Shown here: piece by piece, positions 13,623 through 25,934 of the stretch
How the letters are laid out: the number at the start of each line of letters is the position of its first letter
Numbering within the stretch: the stretch's first letter is position 1
NCBI RefSeq assembly: GCF_000224145.3
Contig: NC_020174.2
Coordinates: 584,520 to 648,519, forward strand
DNA from: Ciona intestinalis
Lineage: Eukaryota > Chordata > Ascidiacea > Phlebobranchia > Cionidae
Length of the DNA: 64,000 bases
Direction: 5' to 3'
Notes under the pieces: model-generated
Told to the model about the DNA's origin: nothing
Seen by the model: only the letters and a program-made list of their open reading frames with translations
Databases searched by the model: none
Program-made: the position numbers and the translations under genes

Positions 13623-13814
13623 AAAGGTATTTTTAATTAACGATGTGACCCTTCAGTGAACATTAGCAACAATGTTGGCATCAGTGAAGCAACAAACACC
13701 ATTATCAGTTGAACAATGAACGACGTATTCTACGAGTTTGGTATGGTTTTGTCTCAATAATGTAGTGTATGTAGCATACACTGCCTTGGTGTAAACACTA
13801 ATATGCAATATAAA

Positions 13815-13945
13815 TGTAACATGATTATTCTCGCGGGACGGGGCAATAGCAGTCGCTAAAACACCGATGTTTTGTTTCATACCCATCTCGCACCCGCTTT
13901 AGAGTTACCGCCTATGTAACTTTGTGGGTGATTATTTTTAAAGTT
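13815..13945 (-). mobile_element. SINE tail copy, inverted
   Basis: Reverse-oriented copy containing ATTCTCGCGGGACGGGGC, TGTTTTGTTTCATACCCAT, GAGTTACCGCCTATGTAAC and TTTGTGGGTGATTATTTT. The previous copy at 13511-13622 has the opposite orientation, so the pair forms a loose inverted repeat. Confidence 0.7.
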
Positions 13946-14500
13946 ATTTTTTTACGGCAAAGAATTAAGGCAACCCTGGGTTGTCACTACACAAGCGCAA
14001 AGGCGTCTCCGCGCCTAAATATAGCCGATTAAATGCGGCAACGGTACGGCTAGTAATCGGACGCAAAAAAATCGGTACGGTAACTATGCTCATCGGGAGC
14101 GGTGTTGCACACTGCTTGGCTTTCGGCGACGCGTATAAACTACCCCATTATCTACTATATACACAAAAGTGTATAAGTTTACTTTTTACGTGAAAAAAAA
14201 GCAGAATGTATAAAATTCTACCCCGAACTAAAAGCGTAATCCGCCTTTTTAAGAAGATTACGCGTATTCCGCAACCGGGCTGTAAAACGGTGCTAAATGA
14301 ATGTTTACATTTGCTTTGCGTATTTTCCGTCCGAGTATGACGGAATATATGTAAACTATAACGATTCATAATATACTCATAGGCCAAGAGCTTGATGTTA
14401 TGTATGTCACATAACTAGTGGTTTAAAGTCAGTATATAGCAAGTTTAGGTCTACATATTGAAGAAACAGTTTTAGCTAGTTAGTTTTAACATTGTTAATC

Positions 14501-17500
14501 ATGAAGAAGTTAAAGGAACTAATTGATCAAGTTGGAAAACCAACGGTAAGTCGTGTGACTTTTATTGTAACATATGTGATTTAACATTCGGTTGGTATAC
14601 CTAGACTTTCATTATGTACAGTGTCTGTGTATCAAATCAGGTATAGGCACTAAAGTAAACTGCACTATATTTAACAGTAGTGGTAGTGGCTGCCTTTATA
14701 CTTAACATGTTAAATAAGCCAAGCTGCCATAGTATCTATAGTGGACTAGTGCAATGGCACGTAACAGAAATTGTTTTGACACTCAAGGATACTGGGTTCA
14801 AGTTTTGGCACTTCTACCTTTCCTGATGTGTTCTTGTGCAGGGGAAGAACAATAAGAAACATACATTTATTGTAATCATGTTGCAATAAAATACAGGTTT
14901 TGAAACAAGACAGAATAGACACGAGTGCAATCCAAGTCCCACATTATGTCTACAAAGAAGTTAACAGGATCCGAAACCCCCAAGTCGATAGAGATACAAT
15001 CGCCAGCATAAATGAGGCTTTCTTTGTAACAACTACAGACCCGGATCAACTAGAACTTGAGGTATTACTTTATTGTTTACATGAGACAAGCATAAACTCT
15101 GAGAGGACATTTTTATTATGCAGTTACACTCATGGTCCTCGAACATAAGGACTTCATTGATTAATGTGGTGAATGTGAATGCACTTTTGCTCTGCTTAAT
15201 GTTTCTATATACACCTAACAGCAGGGTAAAAGCAGGTTTATGTTTAAAACCTGGGTGCTAATAATATCACCTCTTCTTTAAAAGTTGGGGTAACATCGCT
15301 AACATGTCATTCCATCTTTGGCTAGGCACATCAGTTTGCCATAAAGTATTTTACCAACCTAAAAATACAATGTGTAATCTGGCAGATGAAATTTACTAGT
15401 TGGTCCATGTCTCAACACCAGTAGTTAGTAATATGACTAATATTTCAGGCAATGCCGGATAACTCAACTTTGGAGTTCATAGAAGCTAGAAGGGAAAGTC
15501 TTCAACGTCAACAGAATGCTGTTTCCAAAAAGTTATCAGATGTTATTTTACACAACCAGCCATCTTATATAAAGGTATACGTTGTTACTAGTGAACTGGT
15601 GCCAATATTACCCTCTGTGAATTGTTACTTTTAAGGTTATTATATTAGCAGAGAGCGAAATTAAAAGTGAATGGTTTGGGGGTGGAGGGGAAGGGGGAGT
15701 GATGAAACCAATTTGTTCCATTACTTTTGCATATTAACAATTGCTGCGTTTGCCTTTTTTTAGAAAAATATATTTTATTTGGGGGTGACCACCCATGCTA
15801 TCACCTGGGATGTGTGTAGTGTGTATTATAAGGCTATAAAGCAAGTAGCGAAAAGTAATGTTCAAAATAGAGTTACACCCCTAAATCATGGATACGTCCC
15901 TGCATAAGGCACCAATGTTAAAACAGTTTATTGATTTCAGGAATTGAAAGAAGTGCAGGAGTTACAACGGAGCCTGCATAATGCATTTGTTATATGTAGT
16001 AATGGTAGAAGGTAAGATTTATATGGATGTCCTGTTTTAAATATTCATGTTCTGTATTCTTACTTCAGTTTTATCGAACGACCTGGTTATTATGTTTCTT
16101 TAATATGCCAACTTAAGGTGTTTCTGTAACTACATCTTCACCTTTGTATATGCTGGTTTACAAAATGAAATTTAAAAATGCTTTGCTAAAGTATGCCGTG
16201 ATCCTCCTGTGAATACCTAAAAATAATACATATAAATGTAGAATTATTTTTTTGGTTTCAGAGCCTTAATGTCTGTTGGTGTGAGGTGTAGCACTGCGAG
16301 TTTGTCTTTACTTTCAAATCAACAAAAACGTGAATCCCTTTTAACCTTATGGGAAGCTCTGCAAACTATAAAAACACTTCAACATTCAGATGTCAGGTTA
16401 TCAGAGCTAATGGAGGTAAATAGAATGTTGTTGTCGAGAATTGTTTTCTATGTGGGTGTGGTCTTACACTACAGCATAGGACATCGGCTTTAGGCAAGAA
16501 TCGGCCTGTTTCTTTGACACCCAGAGTGCTATAAAAAACATTAGTGACAGATCACAGGGTTGTGGAAATGTCTGTTAAGTGTCTTGTCAAAAGACATATA
16601 GGCCTATCAGTATACCCTAACTTAACTGCTTCAATAGAATCAAATTTTGATTTCAAGACCACATACTGCTCTGTGTTCTTCCATTGTTTATTTCTATACA
16701 TGTAACCTGTAGCCCCCACCAGCATTTCCTATATAAACTCATAGATAAGTTAAAAACCTATCTAAATATTTTAGGATGAGGATTATGCTGGTGCAATTCA
16801 ACTCTGTTTGGAATGTCAACATGCTGCAGCCACTTACAAGCATTATCATTGTATTAAAGATCTCAGTACAAAGTTACAGGTAATGGTAATCTTATAGTGA
16901 CTGGTATAGAACTTGGGATATTACTTCTGTCTAATTTTACATGATACATAGGCACACAAAGCAATTTTTTTTGTTTTTTATCATACTCTAGGGGACAAAC
17001 GGTAATTTTTTGTGGCTGATATTGTTTGGTAAAGTATTGTATTTAACTTTAATTCTTATGTATAACAGGGACACATAATGTGGTAAAGTACTGGGTGTCT
17101 GGTATAAAAGTATGTTACCACCTATTGAGAAATGTGGGGTAGAATTACTGTCAAAATTAGCTATGGCCTATGACCATGAGGTTCGTGATACCTTTATAAC
17201 CTGTTCCAAACTCATACAGTTTATTATTAAACCTTTATGTATTCATTCCAAATAATACCGTACCGTTTCCACAGGACACACTGGAGTTAATAGAGGAACA
17301 GATAGATGTAGCATTATCAAAGACTTGTCGTTTATTTGATCCAACTGTTTACACCAAGTTGCAGCAAGGATATCAACTTCTTGGAAAAACTCAGGTGTTT
17401 ACATTAAGCCTTGCAATGTCTGACTGTGCCATTTATATGAAACCGAAGTGTGTGCCTTGTGGTACATACCGAATATGCTGCATAGCTTTCTACTTGTATA

Positions 17501-20500
17501 TGCAAAGACTTTGAAACTCCAACATAAAACATCTGCATAGATATAGAAGTTTATCCCTTAAAATCACTGGAATGTTAATGGCACTTAGATCAAATAGGCA
17601 AACATGACATGTATACTCATAGTTTAAGCTAACTGTTTATTACTGTAGTTCATCTTCCCATTAAATCAATTAACATATTCTTTGTTATAATATAGTCAGC
17701 AGTGGACCAGTTACTGATGCATTACACGGCCTCTATTCATAACACTGCGTTCCAAATTGTATTCGGATTTGCTGAGCTATCGAAATGTGAAAGCAACCTA
17801 CAAAAGAAACAATACAAAGACATCTGTTCAGTAAGAATGTGCATTTATCTATTTTGGGCTCAATTAATTTCAAGGGTACTTATCTAATAGTGGATTTTAG
17901 ATAGACCCCAGTTTTTCTTAAAATATCAAGGGTGGCTCATTGTTCACAGTTTTATTTGGTAAGTAGACCAAATTTGTTTTCGAAAAAATGTTTATTGTTA
18001 TTTAATTCAACCAGTTTTCTGTTGATTGTTTATGATTAATCAGCTAATGTTTACATTAAGTTTCAAAATTAATGCTACCTATTGTTACATATTTAGTAGG
18101 GCTGGCCTAGCAGTAGAAGTTAGTTTGACTTTGTAGGCCATTATTCTACAGGTGTGCTATCAAAATTGAGCACAACACTTCTACTTATTAATAATTCATA
18201 CAAATTTATTCCAAAAATTGCAACTACATATCCATTTAGTTAGCTAATCTTTAGTCTTTATCACTCTGATGAAATATATGATTCTAGACCACTTATTCTA
18301 ACTAACCAGCCAACCTAATGTTTTAGCTTATCAACAAAGACTTTTACATTCCGTGCTTACTTGAGCTGTGTAAAGGTGTTTGGTCAATCATGTTGTGTTA
18401 CCATAATGCTTCTAAGTGGCATCATAAGAACCAAGGTCAACTTACTGATGGTAAGAATGTGTATGTTAGGTTCTTGTGTATCTTAGTATAGTAAGCATGT
18501 ATGTACATACCATGGCTGTTTGGTCAATAAGAAAACAGTAGACACTTTCAGTGTTTGTATATACTGTAGTATTTGGTGTATAAGAAGACTTACTTTAATA
18601 GCTAAAGTCTATATGTGGTAATAAAGCCTGCATAAACCCAATTGAGACATTCATATGTGGTCTTCCTATGTTATTTGTGGATAGTCAGCATAAGACCTAT
18701 TTTAAGTCCTACCTGCATCATTCTTTTGACTTCATTAATATTCCAGACGATATTAAAAGTTACGTGAACGGCAAGTTAGCTCATGGTCGCCACCGTGTGT
18801 GGAGTGATGCCCAATCGAGAATCAAAACTTTTATTTTATCTTCGGAACTAAACGGGTTCAAATACGATGACTTTATTATGATTCTGGATATTGTGAAAAG
18901 GTAAAGATCTTTGAACTTACAACATTAACAGTTATTTCCTGTCTTGGGTTAATAGTTGTATATATAGCATTAATCCACACTTTGATATTTTAGCCGGAGC
19001 AAAAACATAAAGCCCAAAACACTTTGTCATATAATTTTTTTTTAAATAATAAAAGCAAGGATCTAAAAGCTGCTATGAATGGTAAATTTTAAAAATTTTA
19101 CCAAAAAGGTAATTATTTGTCACAAATCCTGCCTAGTTTTAACACCCTGTACCATTAACACTATTCTAGTATTTTTATACCCTACCCTGCATGATCCAAC
19201 ACTATTTTCACACCTTCACATTACCCCTCAGGTTTATAGAAGTTGGTGAAGACTTTATAACCGACCCCTCCAGCAATGAGCAACCGATAGATAGTTTAAC
19301 TGAACCCCTGAGGCAGCAAACCCTTTCATATTTCCACTCTCACCATCGTACAAGGTTGGATGAACTCCTAATGTTCCTCGAGAATGAGGCGTGGCAACCG
19401 TGCCCGGTTAGATCTTCATTTACTGTGTTTGGAATGGATGTAAGTTGCTGTATAGAATTCACAGTATAAGTGCCTATTGATGTTATATTTGTTTAAGTTT
19501 TATCTGAAATCTGATGTGACTTTGTTAAAACGTAGTTACACACACATTGTTGTCAAATATTAGAAACTTAAAATAAAACTTAAAAGAATGATGTGCTGGA
19601 ACAGTTTAGTATATTAACTGGCTTCTCTGGTGTTTATAAAAAAGGACCATTATATGTATATACTATAGATAATAGATATTTATATTTGCTACACCATTAG
19701 TTAAACCTGATGTTTGCTGCCTATTTAGTAGCACTTGGTGTAATCAATTACCAAGTGTATTTAGAATAAACTGCTTTTCCCACTGTTGTTTATCTAACTC
19801 TTAGTATTTACTTCTTAGGAATTCAAGTTTTTAAAACAAACTTACCAATTGACCCCAAAAGATGATCCCAATACTGAGGTCACGACCCTTGACCCAGGGT
19901 CAAGATACTTTGACCCCTTTAACAGCGAGGGTCATCCTTTTTCGGACCTTCAAAAGTCTTCTCAAGATCCTGATTCTAACAAGCCAAAGGTTATTGTTAC
20001 AGCACTAAGTTTTTGTTTTCCCCAAAATAGTTAGGTTTAAGTAGCCGTACCTATGTTGTATGTATTGATGTACTGCTTCTAGTAAGCCTGGAAGTTCAAC
20101 TGATAAAAGTTGTTAACACCACTGAGACAAATACCACGTCTGTGATGAATACTATCACCAAGTTTGCAGTGGAGTACTTTGCCATTAATACTCTGCAGAC
20201 TTCAACTCTTTGGTGGTGTGTTCTCTTACCCAGTTGTAACTAATGGATTGTAGCTCCCAAGGTATCAGAGTAATGAGTAAACTGACCTAAACCTCCGATC
20301 CAATGGTGTGCTGTGTAGGGACTCACCCACATAAAGTTGTTAATATCACTAAATTTCATGAATTTCACAGCCACGATATGATTCATATGAAAACAGTGAT
20401 GATGAAGATGATATTGATCATGAATTATCACTAGATTATGTTGATGAAAAGACAGGAGAATCTCCAATGTCGGGGTAAGCTCTTACTTGTATATAACTTA

Positions 20501-23500
20501 ATTACTTTATTTTTAAAAATGCTTTCAAGTCATAAGTTTAAGTATTACTCTTGATTGCTTGGAATAGTAAAATTATTACACAGATAGTAATTTAAAGAAT
20601 CAAATTATACAGTTTTTTAAATGATTAGGGAAAAAAAGGAAAATATTGTTGAATTAAGTAATAAACAATTATCTTACACATTACGTTAATTACACCGATT
20701 ACCTATTTTCTATATAGTAGGGTGGGGGAAGATGGGATACCTTTAGCACATAATATTTGCATATCCAATAAAATGTGTTTTAAACAATTAACAACGGTGT
20801 ATAGGAATCGTAGGGATACAGTTTTATAATTCTTTGAATCTTCTTTGTTTACTAACAAATGCAACGAGCAAATAGAATGAAAATGTGTCCCATCTCCCCC
20901 ACCCTACTATATATCATCAAAACTACATGGCTATCTTCCACACAGATCATCATCCACTCAGTCATTAAAGAGTCCAAGCCACCCTCATGGTCCTGTGCTT
21001 ACCAATACAGCTCTGCATGTGCTTAGGTTATGCGGGAGGTATGGAAGCTTTGGTTTGGTATTGGAGTACCAAGCCATTAAGCAGTAACCTGTATTTAACT
21101 TTCTTTCTCTGTTGCCACGAGAAATATTATAATGTTGAAATTACTCTTCTGATTTAAATACTCTTCTGCTAAAAATAAAAATATCTTTTATTAAAATATA
21201 CATTTGTTTAGAAATCAGGTGCTTTATGAAAATAAATTTACTTTTAGTAAAATAAAAATTTAGAAAATCACAACAATACACTCTGCTGCGATAGATCTTA
21301 AAACCTAAGATTTTAAAATTATGTTTTCAATCCCCAGTTACCTTAAAATGTGTGATGTGTTGCAACCAATTGCATTAGATGTCGTGATTTGTATGTCTCA
21401 GTTGTTTGATCTTTACTTCTATGCTGTGTATGCATTCTTCTCAACTGATGAGGTAAATATTGTTTAGTTTATGCGTTTCTGCTGTTACTGTGATGATACC
21501 ATGCAATGTTGGATACAATAACTTGTCAGAGAAAATATATTTTGCTCAAATGCCAAAGTTATAATATCTTATGGGAACCCTTGTTAGACTGTGCCCAGTC
21601 GTTGTTATTACTACAATGCAATGTATTCACAGCCCATTTACATTAGTTATTATAGTTTATTCCAGGTCATGCATGCCAATATTAATTGATCATATCTATG
21701 GTAGATATCTAAACCATGTTTTATTCAAAGGAAAAGCATCGATGTCGACTTGATCGTCTTCAATCGACCGTAACCCACATAGAAACAACATTATTTACTC
21801 CTGAGGTTAACGGAAAAGCACCCAACGCTCAGCAGGTGAACATTTACTTTTTTTAACAGGGATAGTTAGGTGTATTATCTCCAAAACAAAACTAACTTTT
21901 TGGTTCCATTTTTGCTGATTAATGCAGTGTAGAAAATTTCCGGGTAGGCCTACCTTCTTTGCCACCCCATTCAGCTTGGTGTCTGTGGACTCATTCCTTT
22001 ACAATGTTATAATCCAAGTTATGGCTCAATAAACATCCTTATCAAATAACAGGAGATGCCTCAAATATCCGTCCCTACCCTTTCCCCTGCTGTTGATTTA
22101 AACCAACCCAGCTCGTATTATGGAATCACTGAACGCATTGTTGCAACTGAATCACTGTGAGTTTGAAACTATATGAAATATCTCCTATGGAGTTTTAATA
22201 ACCTGAAAAGGATGTCAAAACGCTGGTACTATACAATTAAAGAATAAAAGGGGCTTTATCATACTTCTTCATGTGCCCAGCATTGGCACCGTATAGGTTG
22301 AAAATATTTTTAAATTCAAATACTGTATGGTAATGATATATCCAAATGAATGCAAGGTATAGTGGTGCTACATGAATATTACATGTTTAATTTGCATAAT
22401 TTTTATTATATATGGGCAGGGCAATGTCCTTCGATAAGTCAAGCCAGGGAATTTGGGACAGTTCATCTATGGTTTGCAAACGCTTGATTTATTACTTTGT
22501 ATTTCAGAATTTGTCTTGCCAGCCAGTTTGAATTGCTTCATAAAAACTTAGAAGAAATGATTCCTTCTTCTAAGAAAGCTTTTCTGCAACAATTCTATTC
22601 ACAGGTTTGTATGGAAGTTTATAAACAATAAATATTTTATGTAATCTGCAATCAGATTATATCACAGCGGTCACAACATCATATCAAATTATATCATAAC
22701 CGGTATTGACAGCGAGCATGAGGTGCTTGAATACATAAGTCCCCCCTGTATATCATGACAAATGAATTACTTTATCCGCGCGTGGCTGGAAAAGGACAGT
22801 TGTGATAACACAATTGTTCTGTTTTATACACCTCGTATCAGCTTAGTTACCACGTATGTAACTTTGTGGGTGATTATTTTTTTTTTGGTTTTTTCATTTT
22901 TTTTATTGTATGGCTGATAATTTGGACAACCTGTTAGTGACCACTGGGTTGGAGCAAAGAAGACGTAAATAAACTACATGTTATATCTCAGACGGTCCGT
23001 GCAACAACTGATGTCCGCTACCCTTCCTACCTTGGCATCGCAATCCACTCGGTTGACGTGGCAACCACTGTTAATAGGATGTCTATGGTGAATTGGGACG
23101 TGCGTGAAATAATGTCGCAACATAACAACTACGTGGATTTACTCTTAAATGATCTTTCTAATTTTAGAATCACTTTGTTTGGCTTAGTGAGGTATGTATC
23201 TAATTCTATAATGTAGTATGGGTTTCCAGTCAGCATTCACTCTTATCCCATTTGCTANNNNNNNNNNNNNNNNNNNNNNNNNNNNNNNNNNNNNNNNNNN
23301 NNNNNNNNNNNNNNNNNNNNNNNNNNNNNNNNNNNNNNNNNNNNNNNNNNNNNNNNNNNNNNNNNNNNNNNNNNNNNNNNNNATATATGGGCAGGGCAAT
23401 GTCCTTCGATAAGTCAAGCCAGGGAATTTGGGACAGTTCATCTATGGTTTGCAAACGCTTGATTTATTACTTTGTATTTCAGAATTTGTCTTGCCAGCCA

Positions 23501-25627
23501 GTTTGAATTGCTTCATAAAAACTTAGAAGAAATGATTCCTTCTTCTAAGAAAGCTTTTCTGCAACAATTCTATTCACAGGTTTGTATGGAAGTTTATAAA
23601 CAATAAATATTTTATGTAATCTGCAATCAGATTATATCACAGCGGTCACAACATCATATCAAATTATATCATAACCGGTATTGACAGCGAGCATGAGGTG
23701 CTTGAATACATAAGTCCCCCCTGTATATCATGACAAATGAATTACTTTATCCGCGCGTGGCTGGAAAAGGACAGTTGTGATAACACAATTGTTCTGTTTT
23801 ATACACCTCGTATCAGCTTAGTTACCACCATAGCTTACCTCCATTTTACCTCCATATGGTTACCACGTATGTAACTTTGTGGGTGATTATTTTTTTTTTG
23901 GTTTTTTCATTTTTTTTATTGTATGGCTGATAATTTGGACAACCTGTTAGTGACCACTGGGTTGGAGCAAAGAAGACGTAAATAAACTACATGTTATATC
24001 TCAGACGGTCCGTGCAACAACTGATGTCCGCTACCCTTCCTACCTTGGCATCGCAATCCACTCGGTTGACGTGGCAACCACTGTTAATAGGATGTCTATG
24101 GTGAATTGGGACGTGCGTGAAATAATGTCGCAACACAACAACTACGTGGATTTACTCCTAAATGATCTTTCTAATTTTAGAATCACTTTGTTTGGCTTAG
24201 TGAGGTATGTATCTAATTCTATAATGTAGTATGGGTTTCCAGTCAGGCATTCACTCTTATCCCATTTGCTAGTAAAAAAAAGAATATTTACAGAATTATA
24301 TAAGTGCATCCCTCGTGCTTTAATTGTAAAAAAACATGATTTAGTATTATGACATATTAACATCTAGCCCCCACTCTACTATATTTAGCTTTAATATAAT
24401 GTTTTGTAAATATATGTAACAAGTTTCGTGTGTAATGAAACAGTAACCGTGGGTTTAACTTTCGAATTATTAAAGTGTCTATATCTTCACCAGTGCTTCC
24501 ATATTTTGTATATTACAGAAGTGTTCGTCTTCCTGATGAAGTAGTGAAAGTTATCTGGCAACACTGTATAACAATATGCAACCAAGCTTTTGTAGAAGGG
24601 TAAGATACCATTACAATATTATTATCATGAACTCATATTAACTTTATTGTATCATCGTTTAACCCAGCGTAACTTTTGATTCGACAACAATTCAATATCA
24701 GAACTTTACATCCACAATTTCCAACCCGTAACCCCTACCCTATGTTAATGTTCTGATTAACTTTCTGACAGTTTTTCATATAGTTTTTTTAAGTTAAAAT
24801 CCATCTTAAGACCCAGATATTCCGCAAAGTTTCTATTGCTTGACTAGCTTTTAAACATCTGGTTTAAAATTGGGGGAATACCAAATATTTTATCTATCTC
24901 AAGAATTGGACCTTTTTTAGCTTTAGCTTATACAAAATTAACATCCAAATATTTTCATAGATTTTCGAATGTAAAGAAATGCAGCAACGAGGGCAGAGCG
25001 CTGATGCAACTTGATTATCAACAATTCCTTATGAAACTAGAAAAACTCACAAATATCAGGTGAGTTGTCATATTATATTGATTGTAGTAATAGTTTTTGA
25101 TAGGTGTGTGTCTTTGGAAAGAAAGACATGAATTGTAGTTGTCAAATTCACCATAATATGGATGGCTGTCACCAATCACAATACTTACTTCTTGCCCACT
25201 GTTAAATACACACGTTTTGCTCCCGGTTTGGCCAAAAGACCTTGTAACTTTATCCTCGCGTGGCCGGAAACGACAGTTGTTATAACACAAGTGTTGTTGC
25301 ATCTCGTGCCAGCTACGAGTTACCATGTATGTTACCTTATCCTCTATCAAACAAAAAGCTGCAATAAACCACTTCATTACCCCACATTAATCCCCCTTTC
25401 TTTCCAGGCCAATCCCCAACCGTGAATATGTAGAGTCTTACATTAAGGCTTATTACCTCACTGAGACCGACCTGCACCAATGGATGAATAATCATACCGA
25501 GTACAACCATAAACAACTGACAGCTTTGCTCTCTTGTTCGGCTGCAACATACACCTCGTCAAGTTCAAACAGGAAAACAAAACAACGCATGATGTCATTA
25601 ATTGATGATCTCACCAATAGGAAGTGA
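14501..25627 (+). CDS. VPS50: VPS50 / syndetin (CCDC132), EARP complex subunit
   Basis: Tethering subunit that replaces VPS54 in the endosome-associated recycling protein complex; acts in endosomal recycling (family knowledge). Exons: 14501-14545, 14897-15061, 15449-15574, 15941-16011, 16262-16415, 16775-16879, 17275-17394, 17696-17830, 18327-18450, 18747-18900, 19232-19439, 19819-19989, 20371-20474, 20946-21038, 21338-21452, 21731-21835, 22053-22156, 22508-22604, 22992-23191, 24519-24599, 24961-25059, 25408-25627. Phases are continuous and predict about 931 aa, close to the roughly 964 aa of the human protein. Conserved blocks include [38 protein letters not shown] [18 protein letters not shown] (exon 11), [11 protein letters not shown] (exon 18), [12 protein letters not shown] (exon 19) and [20 protein letters not shown] (exon 21). 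An acidic Ser/Asp linker falls in exons 12-14. Exons 18-19 are present a second time beyond the gap (23483-23579, 24005-24204); only one pair keeps the frame sensible. Confidence 0.96.
14740..14860 (+). mobile_element. Possible SINE head fragment in VPS50 intron 1
   Basis: Contains a tRNA-like stretch ending GGATACTGGGTTCAAGTTTT, a B-box-like GGTTCAAG, followed by GTTCTTGTGCAGGGGAAGAAC, resembling the region after the head in the other copies. It is short and diverged, so the assignment is tentative. Confidence 0.45.
20711..20914. mobile_element. MITE, about 204 bp, in VPS50 intron 13
   Basis: Complete element with terminal inverted repeats: left TAGTAGGGTGGGGGAAGATG, right the reverse complement near 20885-20910 (CATCTCCCCCACCCTACTA). 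The flanks are TATA-rich, consistent with TA target duplication. The interior has no coding capacity and shares the TTAACAACGGT and GTTTACTA motifs with the other copies in this window. Confidence 0.9.
22408..23257. repeat. First copy of a duplicated block spanning VPS50 exons 18-19
   Basis: This 850-bp segment recurs at 23383-24271 on the other side of a 125-N gap. It starts with ATATATGGGCAGGGCAATG and ends at TTTGCTA. The exonic sequence is the same apart from two synonymous changes in exon 19 (a His codon CAT/CAC and a Leu codon). The intron differs by a 35-bp indel and a few bases. Confidence 0.95.
22755..22975 (-). mobile_element. SINE copy, inverted, in VPS50 intron 18
   Basis: Reads TTTATCCGCGCGTGGCTGG, GACAGTTGTGATAACAC, TTGTTCTGTTTTATACACC, GTTACCACGTATGTAAC, GGTGATTATTT, GGCTGATAATTTGGACAAC and GTGACCACTGGGTTGGAG. 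Together these are the central and 3' domains of the SINE family in reverse orientation. A second allelic-looking copy lies at 23725-23990. Confidence 0.85.
23258..23382. other. Assembly gap, 125 N
   Basis: Run of 125 unknown bases between two copies of the same 0.85-kb block of VPS50. Confidence 1.
23383..24271. repeat. Second copy of the VPS50 exon 18-19 block
   Basis: An 889-bp near-duplicate of 22408-23257. It carries exon 18 at 23483-23579 and exon 19 at 24005-24204. A 35-bp insertion lies near 23828-23862, with the decamer TTACCTCCAT occurring twice, and joins the SINE core. Unlike the first copy, the sequence continues into the downstream intron and exon 20. Confidence 0.95.
23725..23990 (-). 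mobile_element. SINE copy in the duplicated VPS50 block
   Basis: Same insertion as at 22755-22975, seen in the second copy of the duplicated block, with the 35-bp insertion interrupting GTTACCACGTATG. It is not an independent transposition. Confidence 0.85.
25240..25345 (-). mobile_element. SINE tail copy, inverted, in VPS50 intron 21
   Basis: Contains TTTATCCTCGCGTGGCCGG, ACGACAGTTGTTATAACACA, CATCTCGTGCCAGC and GAGTTACCATGTATGTTACC, which is the reverse complement of the family's 3' end. Confidence 0.85.
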
Positions 25628-25789
25628 CATCATAATACTTCATCCATCCTATAGTAGAATGTATCATTGTGATGTCACAAGGTGTTGTGTTGTTTATGTA
25701 ATTCATGATGCACTTTATCTATTGTGACGTCAAAGAAGATCGACGCTTGGGTAATTCCCCTAAAAGAAGACCAAATATGGGTGAGCAAT

Positions 25790-25795
25790 TTTATT
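25790..25795 (-). promoter_or_regulatory. Poly(A) signal AATAAA for the P450 gene
   Basis: AATAAA on the minus strand, about 140 bases beyond the P450 stop codon at 25935-25937. With VPS50 ending at 25627 the two genes converge, leaving about 300 bases for both 3' UTRs. Confidence 0.6.
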
Positions 25796-25934
25796 GACAG
25801 CTATCTACACACTGGTTCAAGTAACGTAAAAAGTGGAACAGTTTTAAGTTGTCACAAATTAAATACAAGTTCCATCTTTCACAAAACGTCATCATCGTAC
25901 GGTGCAATAATATATTGTTTCTATGTCAATACAA

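Larger units (their letters stand above)
6922..14500. other. Intergenic region between divergent PPP1R10 and VPS50
   Basis: About 7.6 kb of mostly AT-rich DNA between two genes that point away from each other. No coding exon could be supported. The open frames here, such as the minus-strand frame near 9548-9856, lack recognisable motifs. Contents: repeat fragments near 7790-7870; a CRE-rich patch at 9170-9500; SINE copies at 10404-10497, 13511-13622 and 13815-13945; a tandem repeat at 11477-11590; and a second promoter-like patch near 12640-12780 with ATTGG at 12711-12715 and CACGTG at 12726-12731. Confidence 0.6.
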
